The notes: generated from the letters alone by a model not told the origin. A DNA stretch of 64,000 bases from Methylobacteriaceae bacterium (GCA_020638135.1 JACKJE010000008.1:62001-126000); one strand, 5' to 3'. Shown: positions 42,104 to 51,234, counted from the first letter of the stretch. Numbers and translations are program-made.

Positions 42104-44854
42104 CTAGCCACCCTGTTGTCGCCTGATTGCGGCGAGAAGGCGGTCGGGCGTCGCCGGCGCACGATGGATGACGACGCCGGTCGCATGGCGAATGGCGTTG
42201 AAGATCGCTGGCGCGGTCGGGATAAGCGCCTGCTCGCCGATGCCCTTGGCGCCGAACGGGCCGATGGCGTTTGGCGTCTCGATCAGGATGGTGCGGATTG
42301 CAGGCGCGTCGCCGATCGTCGGGATCAGGTAGTCGTGCAGGTTCTCGCCGCGACCGGGATGGAATTCCTCCATCAGCGCGAGACCGAGGCCCTGCAGCAC
42401 GCCGCCCTCGATCTGGCCTTCTAGGAGTGTCGGATTGATTGCGCGCCCGACGTCGTGGGCGGCCACGATATTGCGCACCTTGACCGTCCCGAGCCTGATA
42501 TCGACCTCGATTTCCGCCATATGCGCGCCGAAGCCATAAAGCGCGTAGGGCGATCCCTGGCCCTTGGCGTCGAGCGGCGTCGTCGGCGGATCGAAACTTT
42601 CTTCCGCCGTGAGAAGATAACCATAGTTGTCCGGACGTAGCGCGGACAATTCGATTGCGTGCCGCCGTCCCTTGTCGACAATTTCGATTCGCGCGCCGTC
42701 GAGCTTGATCTCCGCGACGTCCGAGACATTCGCGAGGCGCAGGATCACAGTTCGCAACGCGCGCGCCGCGGCTTCGGCCGCGCGGCCCGTGACGAATGTC
42801 TGGCGTGACGCGGAGGTCTTGCCGCAATCCGGCGTCAGGTCGGTGTCGCCGCCGATCAGGTCGAAATATTCGATACCGATGCCGAGCGCGCTCGCCGCGA
42901 TCTGCGTAATGACCGTGTTCGAGCCCTGGCCGATATCGACCGCCCCCTGATGCAGCGCGAACCGTCCGTCGGGCTTCAAACCGATCCTGATCTTGGAGGG
43001 ATTGGGCAGGGACGTGTTGCCGCAGCCGTACCACATGCCGGCGACGCCGACGCCGCGACGCGCCGGTCCTCTGGCGTTCGCATTGAACGCATCGGCCTCG
43101 CTGCGCGCGGTCCGCCAGGGCTCGCGCAAGGCCTCAAGGCATTGCCGGAAGGCGATGCCTTCGCCGAGCAATTGGCCAGTCGCTGTCGGTGTGTCGCCGG
43201 CGAGCGCGTTGAGAATGCGCAGTTCAAGCGGATCCATCTCGAGTTGCGCGGCGAGGGCATCGAGCAATTGCTCCTGCGCGATCGCCATCTGCGGCACGCC
43301 GAAGCCGCGGAAAGCGCCGGACGGCGCGCAATTCGTATGAATTGCGCGGGTTCGCGCGCGATAGTTCGGCACGAAATAGGGACCGGACGCATGGACCGGC
43401 ACGCGATTGGCCACGGTCGGCCCCCAGCTCGCATAAGCGCCGGTGTTGAAGTCCGCCGCGAAATCGATCGCCGCCAGTTTGCCGTCGCGGCCGGCCGATA
43501 TGCGCGAGCTGATCCGCGATGGATGACGTTTTGTGGTCGTCGCAATCGATTCCGGGCGCGAATAGATCATTGCGACGGGGTGGTCCATCGTCCATGCGGC
43601 GACCGCAATGTACGGTTGGACCGAGAGATCGAGCTTCGAGCCGAATCCGCCGCCGACCGCGGTCGGGATGATCCGCACATCTTCCGGCGCGATACCGAGG
43701 ATCGCGGCGACATCGTCGCGGTCCATGTAGGGCGCTTGCGTGCAGGCGGCAATTTCGATGCGGTCGCCGATGCGGCGCGCAAAGCCGGCTTCCGGCTCGA
43801 TATACGCATGTTCGACGAAGCCCGTCTCGAATTCGCCGTCGACGGAAACGAGGCCTGGGGTTTGCGTCGCCGTCACGTCGCCTTTCTCGACATGGCCGTG
43901 CACGAGAATATTGCCCGTGCGCGTCGTATGGAGCAAAGAGGCGTCGGTCGACAGCGCTTCGTCGATCGTCAGCGCAGGCGGCATCGCTTCCCACGTAACC
44001 GGAAATTCGGAGAGGTCCAGCGCGTCGATCGCCGCTCGCGCGCCGATGATCGCAGCGATAGCTTCGCCCTTGAAGCGTGTTTCGCCGACGGCGAACACAG
44101 GCTGGTCCGCGAAAGGCGGGATGACGCCGTGCAGATTGCGGCCCGGGATGTCATCCGCCGTCAGAATGCGTGCGACGCCGGGGTTGCCGGCCCGAAAGGC
44201 TGCAAGATCGCCGAACAAGAAGCGCGCGCGGTGATGCGGCGAGCGGATGGCGCGCAGGTAGAGCGCGTCCCGCGGGATGGAATCGGCGCCGAAAGCTTCG
44301 CGACCCTCGACTTTTGCGCGGCCATCGAGGCGCGCGACGCGTTCGCCGACGAAGCCGTGGCCAGTGTCCGCGCTGGCGGCGCCATCTGCAGCCGCCAGAT
44401 GCACCGCATCGAAAATCTTGGCGTAGCCGGTGCAACGGCACAGCACTCCGGCCAATGCCGTATCGATCTCCGGATCGCTCGGACGCGGCGTTGCGTCGAG
44501 TAGCGCCGCGGCCGAAATGATCATGCCCGGCGTACACGCGCCGCATTGCGCGGCGCCCGCGGCGTGAAAGGCGTCGAGCAGTCTCGCGCCCGATTTTGTG
44601 CCGGCAGCGACGCCCTCGATTGTCACAATCGCTGCGCCCTCGACCTGGCCGACGGCGACCAGGCAGGCGCAGACCGGTTCGCCATCAACAAGAACGGTGC
44701 AGGCGCCGCAATCGCCCGCTTCGCAGCCGATTTTTGTGCCTTTCAGTTCGAATTCCTCACGCAGTACAGTCGACAGCCTCTCGACGCCCGAGCCGGTCAG
44801 CGATCTTTGTTCGCCATTGATGCGCAAGGCGATGCGGCGTGTCGCTTCATTCAT
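42104..44854 (-). CDS. Molybdenum hydroxylase, fused 2Fe-2S and molybdopterin domains
   Basis: A 916-residue xanthine-dehydrogenase-family protein. Residues 1-150 form a 2Fe-2S domain with C44, C49, C52 and C62/C64 and a second cluster site C104, C107, C139, C141 (CGACTPG, CRCTGY). The rest is the molybdopterin-cytosine-dinucleotide part: GGGFGSKLDL, GAFRGFGVPQMAIAQEQLLD, DIGQGSNTVITQIAA and the active-site Glu874 in GAKGIGEQAL. Partner FAD subunit: 45689. In this neighbourhood a nicotinate-type dehydrogenase (C6 hydroxylation of the ring) is the best guess. Sequence alone does not fix the substrate. Confidence 0.9.
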   Translation of the reverse strand: MNEATRRIALRINGEQRSLTGSGVERLSTVLREEFELKGTKIGCEAGDCGACTVLVDGEPVCACLVAVGQVEGAAIVTIEGVAAGTKSGARLLDAFHAAGAAQCGACTPGMIISAAALLDATPRPSDPEIDTALAGVLCRCTGYAKIFDAVHLAAADGAASADTGHGFVGERVARLDGRAKVEGREAFGADSIPRDALYLRAIRSPHHRARFLFGDLAAFRAGNPGVARILTADDIPGRNLHGVIPPFADQPVFAVGETRFKGEAIAAIIGARAAIDALDLSEFPVTWEAMPPALTIDEALSTDASLLHTTRTGNILVHGHVEKGDVTATQTPGLVSVDGEFETGFVEHAYIEPEAGFARRIGDRIEIAACTQAPYMDRDDVAAILGIAPEDVRIIPTAVGGGFGSKLDLSVQPYIAVAAWTMDHPVAMIYSRPESIATTTKRHPSRISSRISAGRDGKLAAIDFAADFNTGAYASWGPTVANRVPVHASGPYFVPNYRARTRAIHTNCAPSGAFRGFGVPQMAIAQEQLLDALAAQLEMDPLELRILNALAGDTPTATGQLLGEGIAFRQCLEALREPWRTARSEADAFNANARGPARRGVGVAGMWYGCGNTSLPNPSKIRIGLKPDGRFALHQGAVDIGQGSNTVITQIAASALGIGIEYFDLIGGDTDLTPDCGKTSASRQTFVTGRAAEAAARALRTVILRLANVSDVAEIKLDGARIEIVDKGRRHAIELSALRPDNYGYLLTAEESFDPPTTPLDAKGQGSPYALYGFGAHMAEIEVDIRLGTVKVRNIVAAHDVGRAINPTLLEGQIEGGVLQGLGLALMEEFHPGRGENLHDYLIPTIGDAPAIRTILIETPNAIGPFGAKGIGEQALIPTAPAIFNAIRHATGVVIHRAPATPDRLLAAIRRQQGG

Positions 44855-45689
44855 GACGCGCGCTCGTGAGTTCGACGAGCGCGCGTCGAACGAGTTCGGC
44901 TGCAGCCTCGCGCCGATAAGCGGCGGTTGCGCGCAAATCGTCGATCGGGCTCAAACTGCCAAAATCTTCGGTCGAGACGATGTCGCCAATCGCATTATCC
45001 GCGCGCGCGCCGACAAGCCTTTGTTCGAGACCGTCGAGACGGCGCGCGACTGCGGAGGCCGCGCCGACCGCGATGCGCGCTGTTTGCACGTGATTGTTGG
45101 AGTCAATGTCGAGAAGCGCCGCGACCATCACGATGGAAATCACGAGATGGCGGCGTGCGCCTAGCTTCCGGAACGTGGATCGCGCCGTGACAAAATCGTC
45201 GCGCAGCAGAATGGCCGTCATGATTTCGTTGGACGCGCGCGCCGTGCGCCGGTTTCCGATCAGGAATTCATCGAGCGCCAAAACTCTCGCTCCTCGCGGC
45301 GAGACGAGTTCGACCTGAGCGTCGAGCGCCAGCAGAGGCGGAACGCCGTCCGCGGCGGGCGAAGCGTTGCACAGGTTGCCGCCTATCGTCGCGCGATTCT
45401 GAATCTGTACTGCGCCGATTTCGCGCGCCCCCTGTCGAAGCATGTCGAAGGCGGACGGCAGGTCGGCGCGCGCGATGTCGGTCCAGGTGGTCGCCGCGCC
45501 GATGCGAAGCGCGCGTCCCTCACGCCTTATGCCCCGCAATCCGGGTATCCGTGAAATATCGACAAGCCGCTTTGGCGGGGGGCGATCGACATGCGCGGGG
45601 AAAATATCGGTGCCGCCGGCGATAATCGTCGCGCCTTCCATGGCGAGCAGGTCGAGCGCTTCGGCTGTCGATTGCGGTCGATGCAACAT
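44847..45689 (-). CDS. FAD-binding subunit of the molybdenum hydroxylase
   Basis: A CoxM/XdhB-type flavin subunit of about 280 residues that passes electrons from the 2Fe-2S clusters. The FAD motifs are TIIAGGTDIFP and AVQIQNRATIGGNLCNASPA with ADGVPPLLALDAQVEL. I prefer the ATG at 45689 because GGAAAGCGGG lies upstream and MLHRPQSTAEALDLL is the usual N-terminus. An open frame continues to a GTG at 45755, which would run through the candidate operator. Overlaps the following subunit gene by eight bases. Confidence 0.88.
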   Translation of the reverse strand: MLHRPQSTAEALDLLAMEGATIIAGGTDIFPAHVDRPPPKRLVDISRIPGLRGIRREGRALRIGAATTWTDIARADLPSAFDMLRQGAREIGAVQIQNRATIGGNLCNASPAADGVPPLLALDAQVELVSPRGARVLALDEFLIGNRRTARASNEIMTAILLRDDFVTARSTFRKLGARRHLVISIVMVAALLDIDSNNHVQTARIAVGAASAVARRLDGLEQRLVGARADNAIGDIVSTEDFGSLSPIDDLRATAAYRREAAAELVRRALVELTSARHE

Positions 45690-45833
45690 GCCAACCCGCT
45701 TTCCGCATGAGGCCGCAAGCATGGCGTCGGCTTGTGGCGTCAATCGTTCGTGCACAAATAGTCAAGCGCGCCCCGCGGCTTGTCAAGGCGCGGGGGAAGG
45801 TCGATGTTGCACGCTGATTTGCGCGAGAGAACG
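45690..45833. promoter_or_regulatory. Divergent region between the FAD-subunit gene and the MarR gene
   Basis: On the minus strand TATTTGTGCACGAACG (45760-45745) agrees with the site before the reductase gene at 12 of 16 positions (TATTTG, AC, AACG conserved). Direct repeats GTCAAGCGCG (45761) and GTCAAGGCGCG (45782) lie beside it, 21 bases apart. The spacing to the preferred FAD-subunit start (about 56 bases) is like that at the reductase (about 50). Auto-regulation by the MarR protein is likely but inferred. Confidence 0.45.
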
Positions 45834-46304
45834 ATGAGCAACACGGCAGATATTCCGGTGGAGGCAGCGGCCAAAGTCGCAAGCGCGGAGGCCGGCGGCT
45901 ATGCGCTCGACCGGCAGATCGGGTTTCTGTTGCGTCAGGCGCAGCAGAGGCACACGGCGATTTTCGCGCGCATGATGCTCGAGGATGTGACGCCCACCCA
46001 ATGGGCGACTTTGGCGAAGCTGCACGAAATCGGCGGTTGTTCGCAAAATCTTCTGGGCCGTCATGTCGCGATGGACGCGGCGACGATCAAGGGCGTGGTC
46101 GATCGCCTGCTCGCCCGCGGTCTGATCGTCGCCAGCGCCGATCCTGCCGACAACAGGCGGCTGACGATCGACCTGTCGGAACGCGGTCGCGATTTCGTGC
46201 AACGCGCAATGCCGGTCGCCGCCGCGATTACCGAGGAGACGGTCGGGCCGCTGGATGCGCGGGAGCGGGCGACATTGCTCGCTCTGCTCGACCGTATCCG
46301 GTAG
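45834..46304 (+). CDS. MarR family transcription regulator
   Basis: A 156-residue winged-helix repressor-type protein. The DNA-binding region has PTQWATLAKLHEIGGCSQNL, then LGRHVAMDAATIKGVVDRLL and the wing ASADPADNRRLTIDLSERGR. MarR proteins usually bind phenolic or aromatic acids, here plausibly a pathway substrate. The ATG at 45834 follows GAGAGAACG; earlier in-frame ATGs at 45780 and 45804 would add an Arg-rich tail. It is divergent from the hydroxylase operon and convergent with the hydrolase gene. Confidence 0.92.
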   Translation: MSNTADIPVEAAAKVASAEAGGYALDRQIGFLLRQAQQRHTAIFARMMLEDVTPTQWATLAKLHEIGGCSQNLLGRHVAMDAATIKGVVDRLLARGLIVASADPADNRRLTIDLSERGRDFVQRAMPVAAAITEETVGPLDARERATLLALLDRIR

Positions 46305-46312
46305 CGCTCAGC

Positions 46313-47506
46313 TCAGCCCGCGACAATTTCGGGTATGCGTGTCGCCGGCGGCGTGTTGCGGCTGCGGCCGGCGCGCACCAGCCCGTCGATGATCACCATG
46401 CCGACGCCCGGCAGATCGCCGAGGCGCACGCTCTCGAGCAACGAGCCGGCTGGCGAGTGCTGCGCCTTGTCCATCAGCGTGAAATCGGCGGCGCGGTCGA
46501 TTTCGATCAGCCCGCAATCGAGACTGCGCATGCGCGCGGTGTTTCCAGTCGCGAAGCAGAATGCGATTTCTGCCGGCACATCGCCGAGCGAGGACAGCAT
46601 CGAGACCATGCGCAATATGCCGAGCGGTTGAACGCCGGAGCCGGCGGGCCCATCGGTTCCGAGAATGACGCGCGCGAGTTCGTTCATCTCGCGCGCCGTG
46701 CGCAGCGTGAACAGCGCCGAGCGCTCGTTGCCGTTGTGCACGAGTTCGAGGCCGCGCTTGCAGCCCTCGCAGATGCAGCGGATCTGATCGTCGGGCAGGG
46801 CGGTATGGCCGCCGTTGATATGGCCGACGATGTCGGCGTCGGTCTCGAGCACGATGTCCTTGTCGATCAGGCCGGAGCCGGGGATCGAGGGGCCGCCAGT
46901 GTGGATCGTCGACTGGATGCCATATTTGCGCGCCCATTCCACCATCTTGCGCCCGGTCGGCCCGTCCTTGACGCCGCCGAGGCCGATCTCGCCGAGCAGT
47001 TTCACGCCGGCCGAAGCGAGTTCGGCGAAATCGCTCTCGACCATACCGTTCTCGATGACCGGCGCGCCGGCGTGCAGCTTGACGCCGCCGGGGCGGAAAT
47101 TCGTGTAGGCGCGCTGCGCGGCGATCGCCATCGCCTTCAGCCCGACAATGTCGCGCGCGCGGCCGGGCGTATGCACTTCGCCCGCCGAAATCATCGTCGT
47201 GACGCCGCCATGCATCGAGGAATCGATCCAGTTGAGCTGGCTCTGGCGCGGCGTCCAGTCGCCGGCGACGGGGTGCACATGGCTGTCGATCAGGCCCGGC
47301 GCGAGTGTGCAGCCGTTGGCGTCGACGATCGTACGCGCGCCCTCGGTATCAAGATCCTTGAGGCGGCCGACGCCTGCGATCTTGCCGTCGATCGCGACGA
47401 TCGCGTCGCCGTCGAGAATGGGGCGCTCCAGCGCGCCGGACAGGATGAGGCCGATATTGCGGATGACGAGCTTGCCGGCCGTCTCGGTGGTCGCTTCCTG
47501 AGCCAT
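46313..47506 (-). CDS. Enamidase-like amidohydrolase
   Basis: A 397-residue metal-dependent hydrolase of the amidohydrolase superfamily. Metal ligands H76 and H78 lie in DSHVHPV, and other expected elements are STIHTGGPS, ADIVGHINGGH and the Asp motif GTDGPAGSG. Closest remembered relative: enamidase of E. barkeri, which opens tetrahydro-6-oxonicotinate to 2-formylglutarate and ammonia. That is the step after 6-hydroxynicotinate reductase, matching the neighbour at 39136. GGAGACCACC precedes the ATG at 47506. The alternative is an imidazolonepropionase- or dihydropyrimidinase-like enzyme. Confidence 0.72.
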   Translation of the reverse strand: MAQEATTETAGKLVIRNIGLILSGALERPILDGDAIVAIDGKIAGVGRLKDLDTEGARTIVDANGCTLAPGLIDSHVHPVAGDWTPRQSQLNWIDSSMHGGVTTMISAGEVHTPGRARDIVGLKAMAIAAQRAYTNFRPGGVKLHAGAPVIENGMVESDFAELASAGVKLLGEIGLGGVKDGPTGRKMVEWARKYGIQSTIHTGGPSIPGSGLIDKDIVLETDADIVGHINGGHTALPDDQIRCICEGCKRGLELVHNGNERSALFTLRTAREMNELARVILGTDGPAGSGVQPLGILRMVSMLSSLGDVPAEIAFCFATGNTARMRSLDCGLIEIDRAADFTLMDKAQHSPAGSLLESVRLGDLPGVGMVIIDGLVRAGRSRNTPPATRIPEIVAG

Positions 47507-47566
47507 GGTGGTCTCCGCGCGCGTTTGGATTGTTAGCATACGTGCAGACGGCGACCGCGCAAGCGA

Positions 47567-48370
47567 TCAGGTTTTCGCCGCGCGACGTATTGGAATATGG
47601 CGTACGAGGGCGAGGCTCGCGTTCCAGCCGACGCAGATCGCCAGCGCGATTGCCAACGCCAGCGGCGCGCCGAGCGGTAGCGCCGTGGCGTAGAGCGCCG
47701 CCACGGCTGCGCCGAAGCCGACGAGACCGATGAGTGTATTGGCGAGGACCGCGCTCGCGCCTTCGCCGCCGATACGCGGTTGCAGGATGATGGCGAGCGA
47801 GAACATCACGATCGGCACCAGCGCGGCGACGCCGGCCGCGGCTGCGCCGAGCAAGCGGCCGACGACGACGGTGAAGCCGACGAGGATCATCACCATTGCC
47901 GCGCGAAACGGGATGTCCCACCAGCGTGCGACAGGCGCGCGGCGCGGCGCGGTCGCGCGGCAGGCGCGGGTCGCGATGTAGGAGGGGACGAAAACGGCGA
48001 CATTCAGCAGGCCAGCGGTCGCAAACGTCCAGTTCGTCGTCACGATGGCGAAGGCGGCCACAATCCACAGCCCGAAGGAAATACCGAGCGCGAGCCACAG
48101 CGGCCGCCTGCGGGCGAGCAGGGCGTAGAGCGCGCCGAAGCCAAACGTCGCGGCATTGGTGGCGAGGCTGGTCAGCGCGGCGCGATGGACGAAATCGGCG
48201 CCATGCTCGGCCGCCAGAAAAATGTACGACGGGCCGGCGGAGATCGGCAGGGTTGCGACCATGGCGCCGAGGAAGGGGCCAGCGCGCTCGACGACCTTGG
48301 ACGCGGCGACGACGATGATCGCGGTCGTCGTCATTTTCGCGAGAAGCAATATCCAGAAGGCGTGCGGCAT
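47567..48370 (-). CDS. Integral membrane protein of unknown function
   Basis: A 267-residue protein with eight or nine hydrophobic helices and little hydrophilic sequence. The N-terminal half (AFWILLLAKMTTTAIIVVAA, then GPFLGAMVATLPISAGPSYI) and the second half (GVAALVPIVMFSLAIILQPR) share a general look, suggesting an internal duplication as in small permeases. I do not recognise a family. The ATG at 48370 is the best start; the frame is open further but crosses the divergent gene. Nothing ties it clearly to the catabolic island. Confidence 0.65.
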   Translation of the reverse strand: MPHAFWILLLAKMTTTAIIVVAASKVVERAGPFLGAMVATLPISAGPSYIFLAAEHGADFVHRAALTSLATNAATFGFGALYALLARRRPLWLALGISFGLWIVAAFAIVTTNWTFATAGLLNVAVFVPSYIATRACRATAPRRAPVARWWDIPFRAAMVMILVGFTVVVGRLLGAAAAGVAALVPIVMFSLAIILQPRIGGEGASAVLANTLIGLVGFGAAVAALYATALPLGAPLALAIALAICVGWNASLALVRHIPIRRAAKT

Positions 48371-48568
48371 CTTCAGCTGGCTCGAAACGGGAAACCCTGC
48401 GTAGCTTTTCGTGAGTCCGGCCGCCACGCTGCTGCGGCATGGCTCCCATGACGCGTTCCAAAATCCGTCACGGAATTCCATTCTGTGCAGCGCGACGCCG
48501 CGGCGCCTCGACGCGCTCCCGTCGCCATGGCATGGACGGCGAGCCGATGAAACGGGCGGAGGGACATC

Positions 48569-49810
48569 ATGAGCGCAGCGGCGGGGATCGTCATCGTCGG
48601 GGCCGGCCACGGCGGCGTGCAGGCCGCCGCTTCGTTGCGCGAGGAGGGCTATGCGGGGCCGATCACACTCGTTTCCGACGATCCGAACGCGCCCTACCAG
48701 CGCCCACCGCTGTCGAAAGCCTTCATCAAAGGCGAGGCGACGGCGGAATCGCTGATCCTGCGCGGGCCGGCCTATTACCCGGAAAAGCAGATCGACCTGC
48801 GCCTCGGCGAGAGCGTCGCCGCGATCGATCGCGCCGGGCGGATCGCGCGGCTCGCCTCGGGCGAAGCTTTGGCCTACGAGCACCTGATCCTGGCGACCGG
48901 AGCGCTGGCGCGACCCGCGACCTTCGCCGGCGCGGAACTCGACGGCGTGCTCGCCCTGCGCGACATCAACGACGCCGCGCAACTGAAGGCCAGGCTGGAA
49001 AACGCTAAGCACGTCGTCGTCATCGGCGCCGGCTTCATCGGCCTCGAATTTGCCGCGACGGCCGCCGCCAAGGGCGCGGAGGTGCAGGTCGTCGAGATCG
49101 CGCCGCGCGTGATGGGCCGGGCGGTGTCGCAGACCATCTCCGATTTCTATGCCGACGCGCACCGCGGCTTCGGCGTAAATCTGCATCTGGGCGCGGGCGT
49201 TGGGTCGATCGAAGGCGCGAACGGTCGCGTGAAGGCCGTGCATCTGAGCGACGGCCGGCGCCTGCCGGCCGACCTGGTGCTGGTCGGTATCGGCATTCTC
49301 GCCAATGAACAGCTCGCGTCCGCCGCCGGCCTCGTCGTCGACAATGGCGTCGTGGTCGACGAGGCGCTGACGACGTCGGACCCGCATATTTCGGCGATCG
49401 GCGATTGCTGCGCTCATCCCAACGCCTACGCCGGGCGGGTTTTCCGGCTGGAATCGGTGCAGAACGCCACCGACCAGGCGCGCGTCGTCGCCCGCAAGAT
49501 CGTCGGCAAGGAGGCGCGGTACGACGCGCTGCCGTGGTTCTGGTCCGACCAGGGCGACCTGAAGCTGCAGATCGCCGGCCTCAACATGGGCTGCGACACG
49601 TTCGTCACGCGCGGCGATCCGGCAAGCCGCAGTTTTTCGGTCTTTGGATTTTCCGGCGGACGGCTGCGTGTGGTCGAATCGGTCAACCGGGCCGCCGACC
49701 ACATGATCGCGCGGCGCCTGATTGCCGCTGGGGCGTCGCTGAGCCCGCAGGAAGCGGCCGATCCCGCCTTCGACCTGAAGGCGCGCGCCATGCCGGCCAA
49801 AAGCGCCTGA
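48569..49810 (+). CDS. Ferredoxin reductase-like FAD/NAD(P)H oxidoreductase
   Basis: A 413-residue flavoprotein of the putidaredoxin/rhodocoxin reductase type. FAD motif IVIVGAGHGGVQAAASLREE, NAD(P)H motif VVVIGAGFIGLEFAATAAAK, the ATGALARP segment and the second FAD motif TSDPHISAIGDCC are intact, with the C-terminal dimerisation domain. Such enzymes pass electrons from NADH to a 2Fe-2S ferredoxin. No ferredoxin or P450 is adjacent. GGAGGGACATC precedes the ATG. Confidence 0.92.
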   Translation: MSAAAGIVIVGAGHGGVQAAASLREEGYAGPITLVSDDPNAPYQRPPLSKAFIKGEATAESLILRGPAYYPEKQIDLRLGESVAAIDRAGRIARLASGEALAYEHLILATGALARPATFAGAELDGVLALRDINDAAQLKARLENAKHVVVIGAGFIGLEFAATAAAKGAEVQVVEIAPRVMGRAVSQTISDFYADAHRGFGVNLHLGAGVGSIEGANGRVKAVHLSDGRRLPADLVLVGIGILANEQLASAAGLVVDNGVVVDEALTTSDPHISAIGDCCAHPNAYAGRVFRLESVQNATDQARVVARKIVGKEARYDALPWFWSDQGDLKLQIAGLNMGCDTFVTRGDPASRSFSVFGFSGGRLRVVESVNRAADHMIARRLIAAGASLSPQEAADPAFDLKARAMPAKSA

Positions 49811-49935
49811 ACAGGAGCGCCCGAATCCACGCGAAAATCAGGCATTCGAGCGAATTACCGAAGTTCCCGCTTCATCAGTTGTTAATGCGCGTCAATTAAT
49901 TTTGCTCTCCGAAGCGTGTGGGAGCGCCGAGAATC

Positions 49936-50310
49936 ATGAGCAAGAACGGCACGCATGGTCGCCGATTGGGGCACAGGACCCCAACACAGGCGCGCGCGCG
50001 TGTGTACGATTCCGGCGGACGCTCGGTCGAGGTCGCGATCAAGGACCTCTCCTCCACCGGCGCGCGCCTTATGGTGGCCGCCGAAACCGCCATCCCGCGG
50101 CAGTTCAAGATCCGCTTCGGCGAATACGAGGCGCGCGGCGAAATCGTCTGGCGCAAGGGCGTCGATCTCGGTATCCGCTTCGTCCAGCCGGACGAGGAGG
50201 AAGGCCGGGTGCGGGCGCGCGCGCCGCAGCTCGGCAAGAAGGCCTCGATCGACGAATTGCGGTCAGCCGCCCGGCCGCGCCGCGGCATGCTGCGCTTCCT
50301 GCTCGGCTAG
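49936..50310 (+). CDS. PilZ domain protein (putative c-di-GMP receptor)
   Basis: A 124-residue single PilZ domain. The c-di-GMP-binding motifs are present: RLGHR (RxxxR) near residue 10 and DLSSTG (DxSxxG) near 37, followed by the beta strands RQFKIRFGEYEARGEIVWRK and VDLGIRFVQ. It is soluble, with a basic C-terminal tail. In a motile bacterium a brake or polysaccharide role is possible. The ATG at 49936 is followed by the basic tail usual before the RxxxR motif. Confidence 0.88.
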   Translation: MSKNGTHGRRLGHRTPTQARARVYDSGGRSVEVAIKDLSSTGARLMVAAETAIPRQFKIRFGEYEARGEIVWRKGVDLGIRFVQPDEEEGRVRARAPQLGKKASIDELRSAARPRRGMLRFLLG

Positions 50311-50378
50311 GCTTTTTCTCCGCATATCCATGTCGCAACAGTCTGCAACTCTTGCGGAATATGCTCTAGCGCGCCCGT

Positions 50379-50972
50379 CTACCGCGACGAAATCCGCATC
50401 AGCTTGCCGAGCGAGGAGCCGACCGAGCCGATCGAATCGCGCATGCTCGCGCCCAGCCCGCCGATCCGTTTCATAACGTCCGCGCCGGTCGGCACGAAGC
50501 CGGGCAGATGCAGGCCGCCGCTCGAGGCGACGCGCCGGTCGGCCGGGCGATCGGCGAAGCGCGGCGCCGGCGCGGTCTTCTCTGGCGCCGCCTTGGCGAA
50601 GCTCGCCGGACGGACCGGCGGAAGCGGCGCGGCGGCGAGTTTCGCGCGCGCCAACGCTTCCGGCTTGTCCTGTGCGACCGGCGTCGGCGCCATGTCGAGC
50701 GGCGCCGGCGGCTCGATCGCCCAGGCCTTGCCGGGCTTGAAGCTGCGCAGGCTGTCGTCGGCGGCGCGCTCGCGCGGGAAAAAGGCGAGTTCGCGCTTTT
50801 CGACCGGGCCGGCGTCGAGCCGGGCGGACATTTTCGGCTCCGGCCCGCTGGCGGAGCCCATTGCGAACCACGTGGCCGGCCCGCCGAGGCAGAGCGCGAC
50901 CGTGAGCGCGGCGGGGATAGCCCAGCGACGCGCGGACGGCGGCGCGGCGGCGGAGGAAAAGGCGAGTGTCAT
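50379..50972 (-). CDS. Hypothetical single-pass membrane protein, Ala/Pro-rich
   Basis: A 197-residue protein that I do not recognise. One membrane helix (about residues 18-38), a Pro/Ala/Lys-rich linker, and a C-terminal segment with Gly/Ser and Met residues (VMKRIGGLGASMRDSIGSVG) resembling a short amphipathic helix. Codon use is like its neighbours, so it is probably real. The frame is open to 51278 but that part falls in repeat DNA. Confidence 0.6.
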   Translation of the reverse strand: MTLAFSSAAAPPSARRWAIPAALTVALCLGGPATWFAMGSASGPEPKMSARLDAGPVEKRELAFFPRERAADDSLRSFKPGKAWAIEPPAPLDMAPTPVAQDKPEALARAKLAAAPLPPVRPASFAKAAPEKTAPAPRFADRPADRRVASSGGLHLPGFVPTGADVMKRIGGLGASMRDSIGSVGSSLGKLMRISSR

Positions 50973-51234
50973 GGCGTCGGCCCCGATGTTCGAGCCGCCA
51001 GCACAGCGTCCGATTGGGCCGATTTGAAGGCGGCGGAGCGGAATTTGCAGGGGTGTGGCGGAAGGGCGGCGCTGTTGCAGAGGGCGCCGGCGCCCAGGTC
51101 TTCCCTCGCCACCCGGGTCGCGCTTGCGCACGCCCGGGCGCAGGCTCTCGTCGGGAGGGGGTCGGGAAACCTCGCGAGGTTTGCATCGTCCCAATTCGGG
51201 CGCTTTCGCAAGGTCGCCCGACCCCCCACCCTGG

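Noticed and set aside
42950..44503. 517-codon frame on the plus strand opposite the molybdenum hydroxylase
   Set aside because: Arg-rich shadow with no motifs; the opposite strand has all cluster and active-site residues.
48371..49702. Long antisense extension of the membrane-protein frame over the flavoprotein gene
   Set aside because: The part before 48370 is charged and low-complexity and lies opposite an intact oxidoreductase; the membrane protein needs only 47567-48370.
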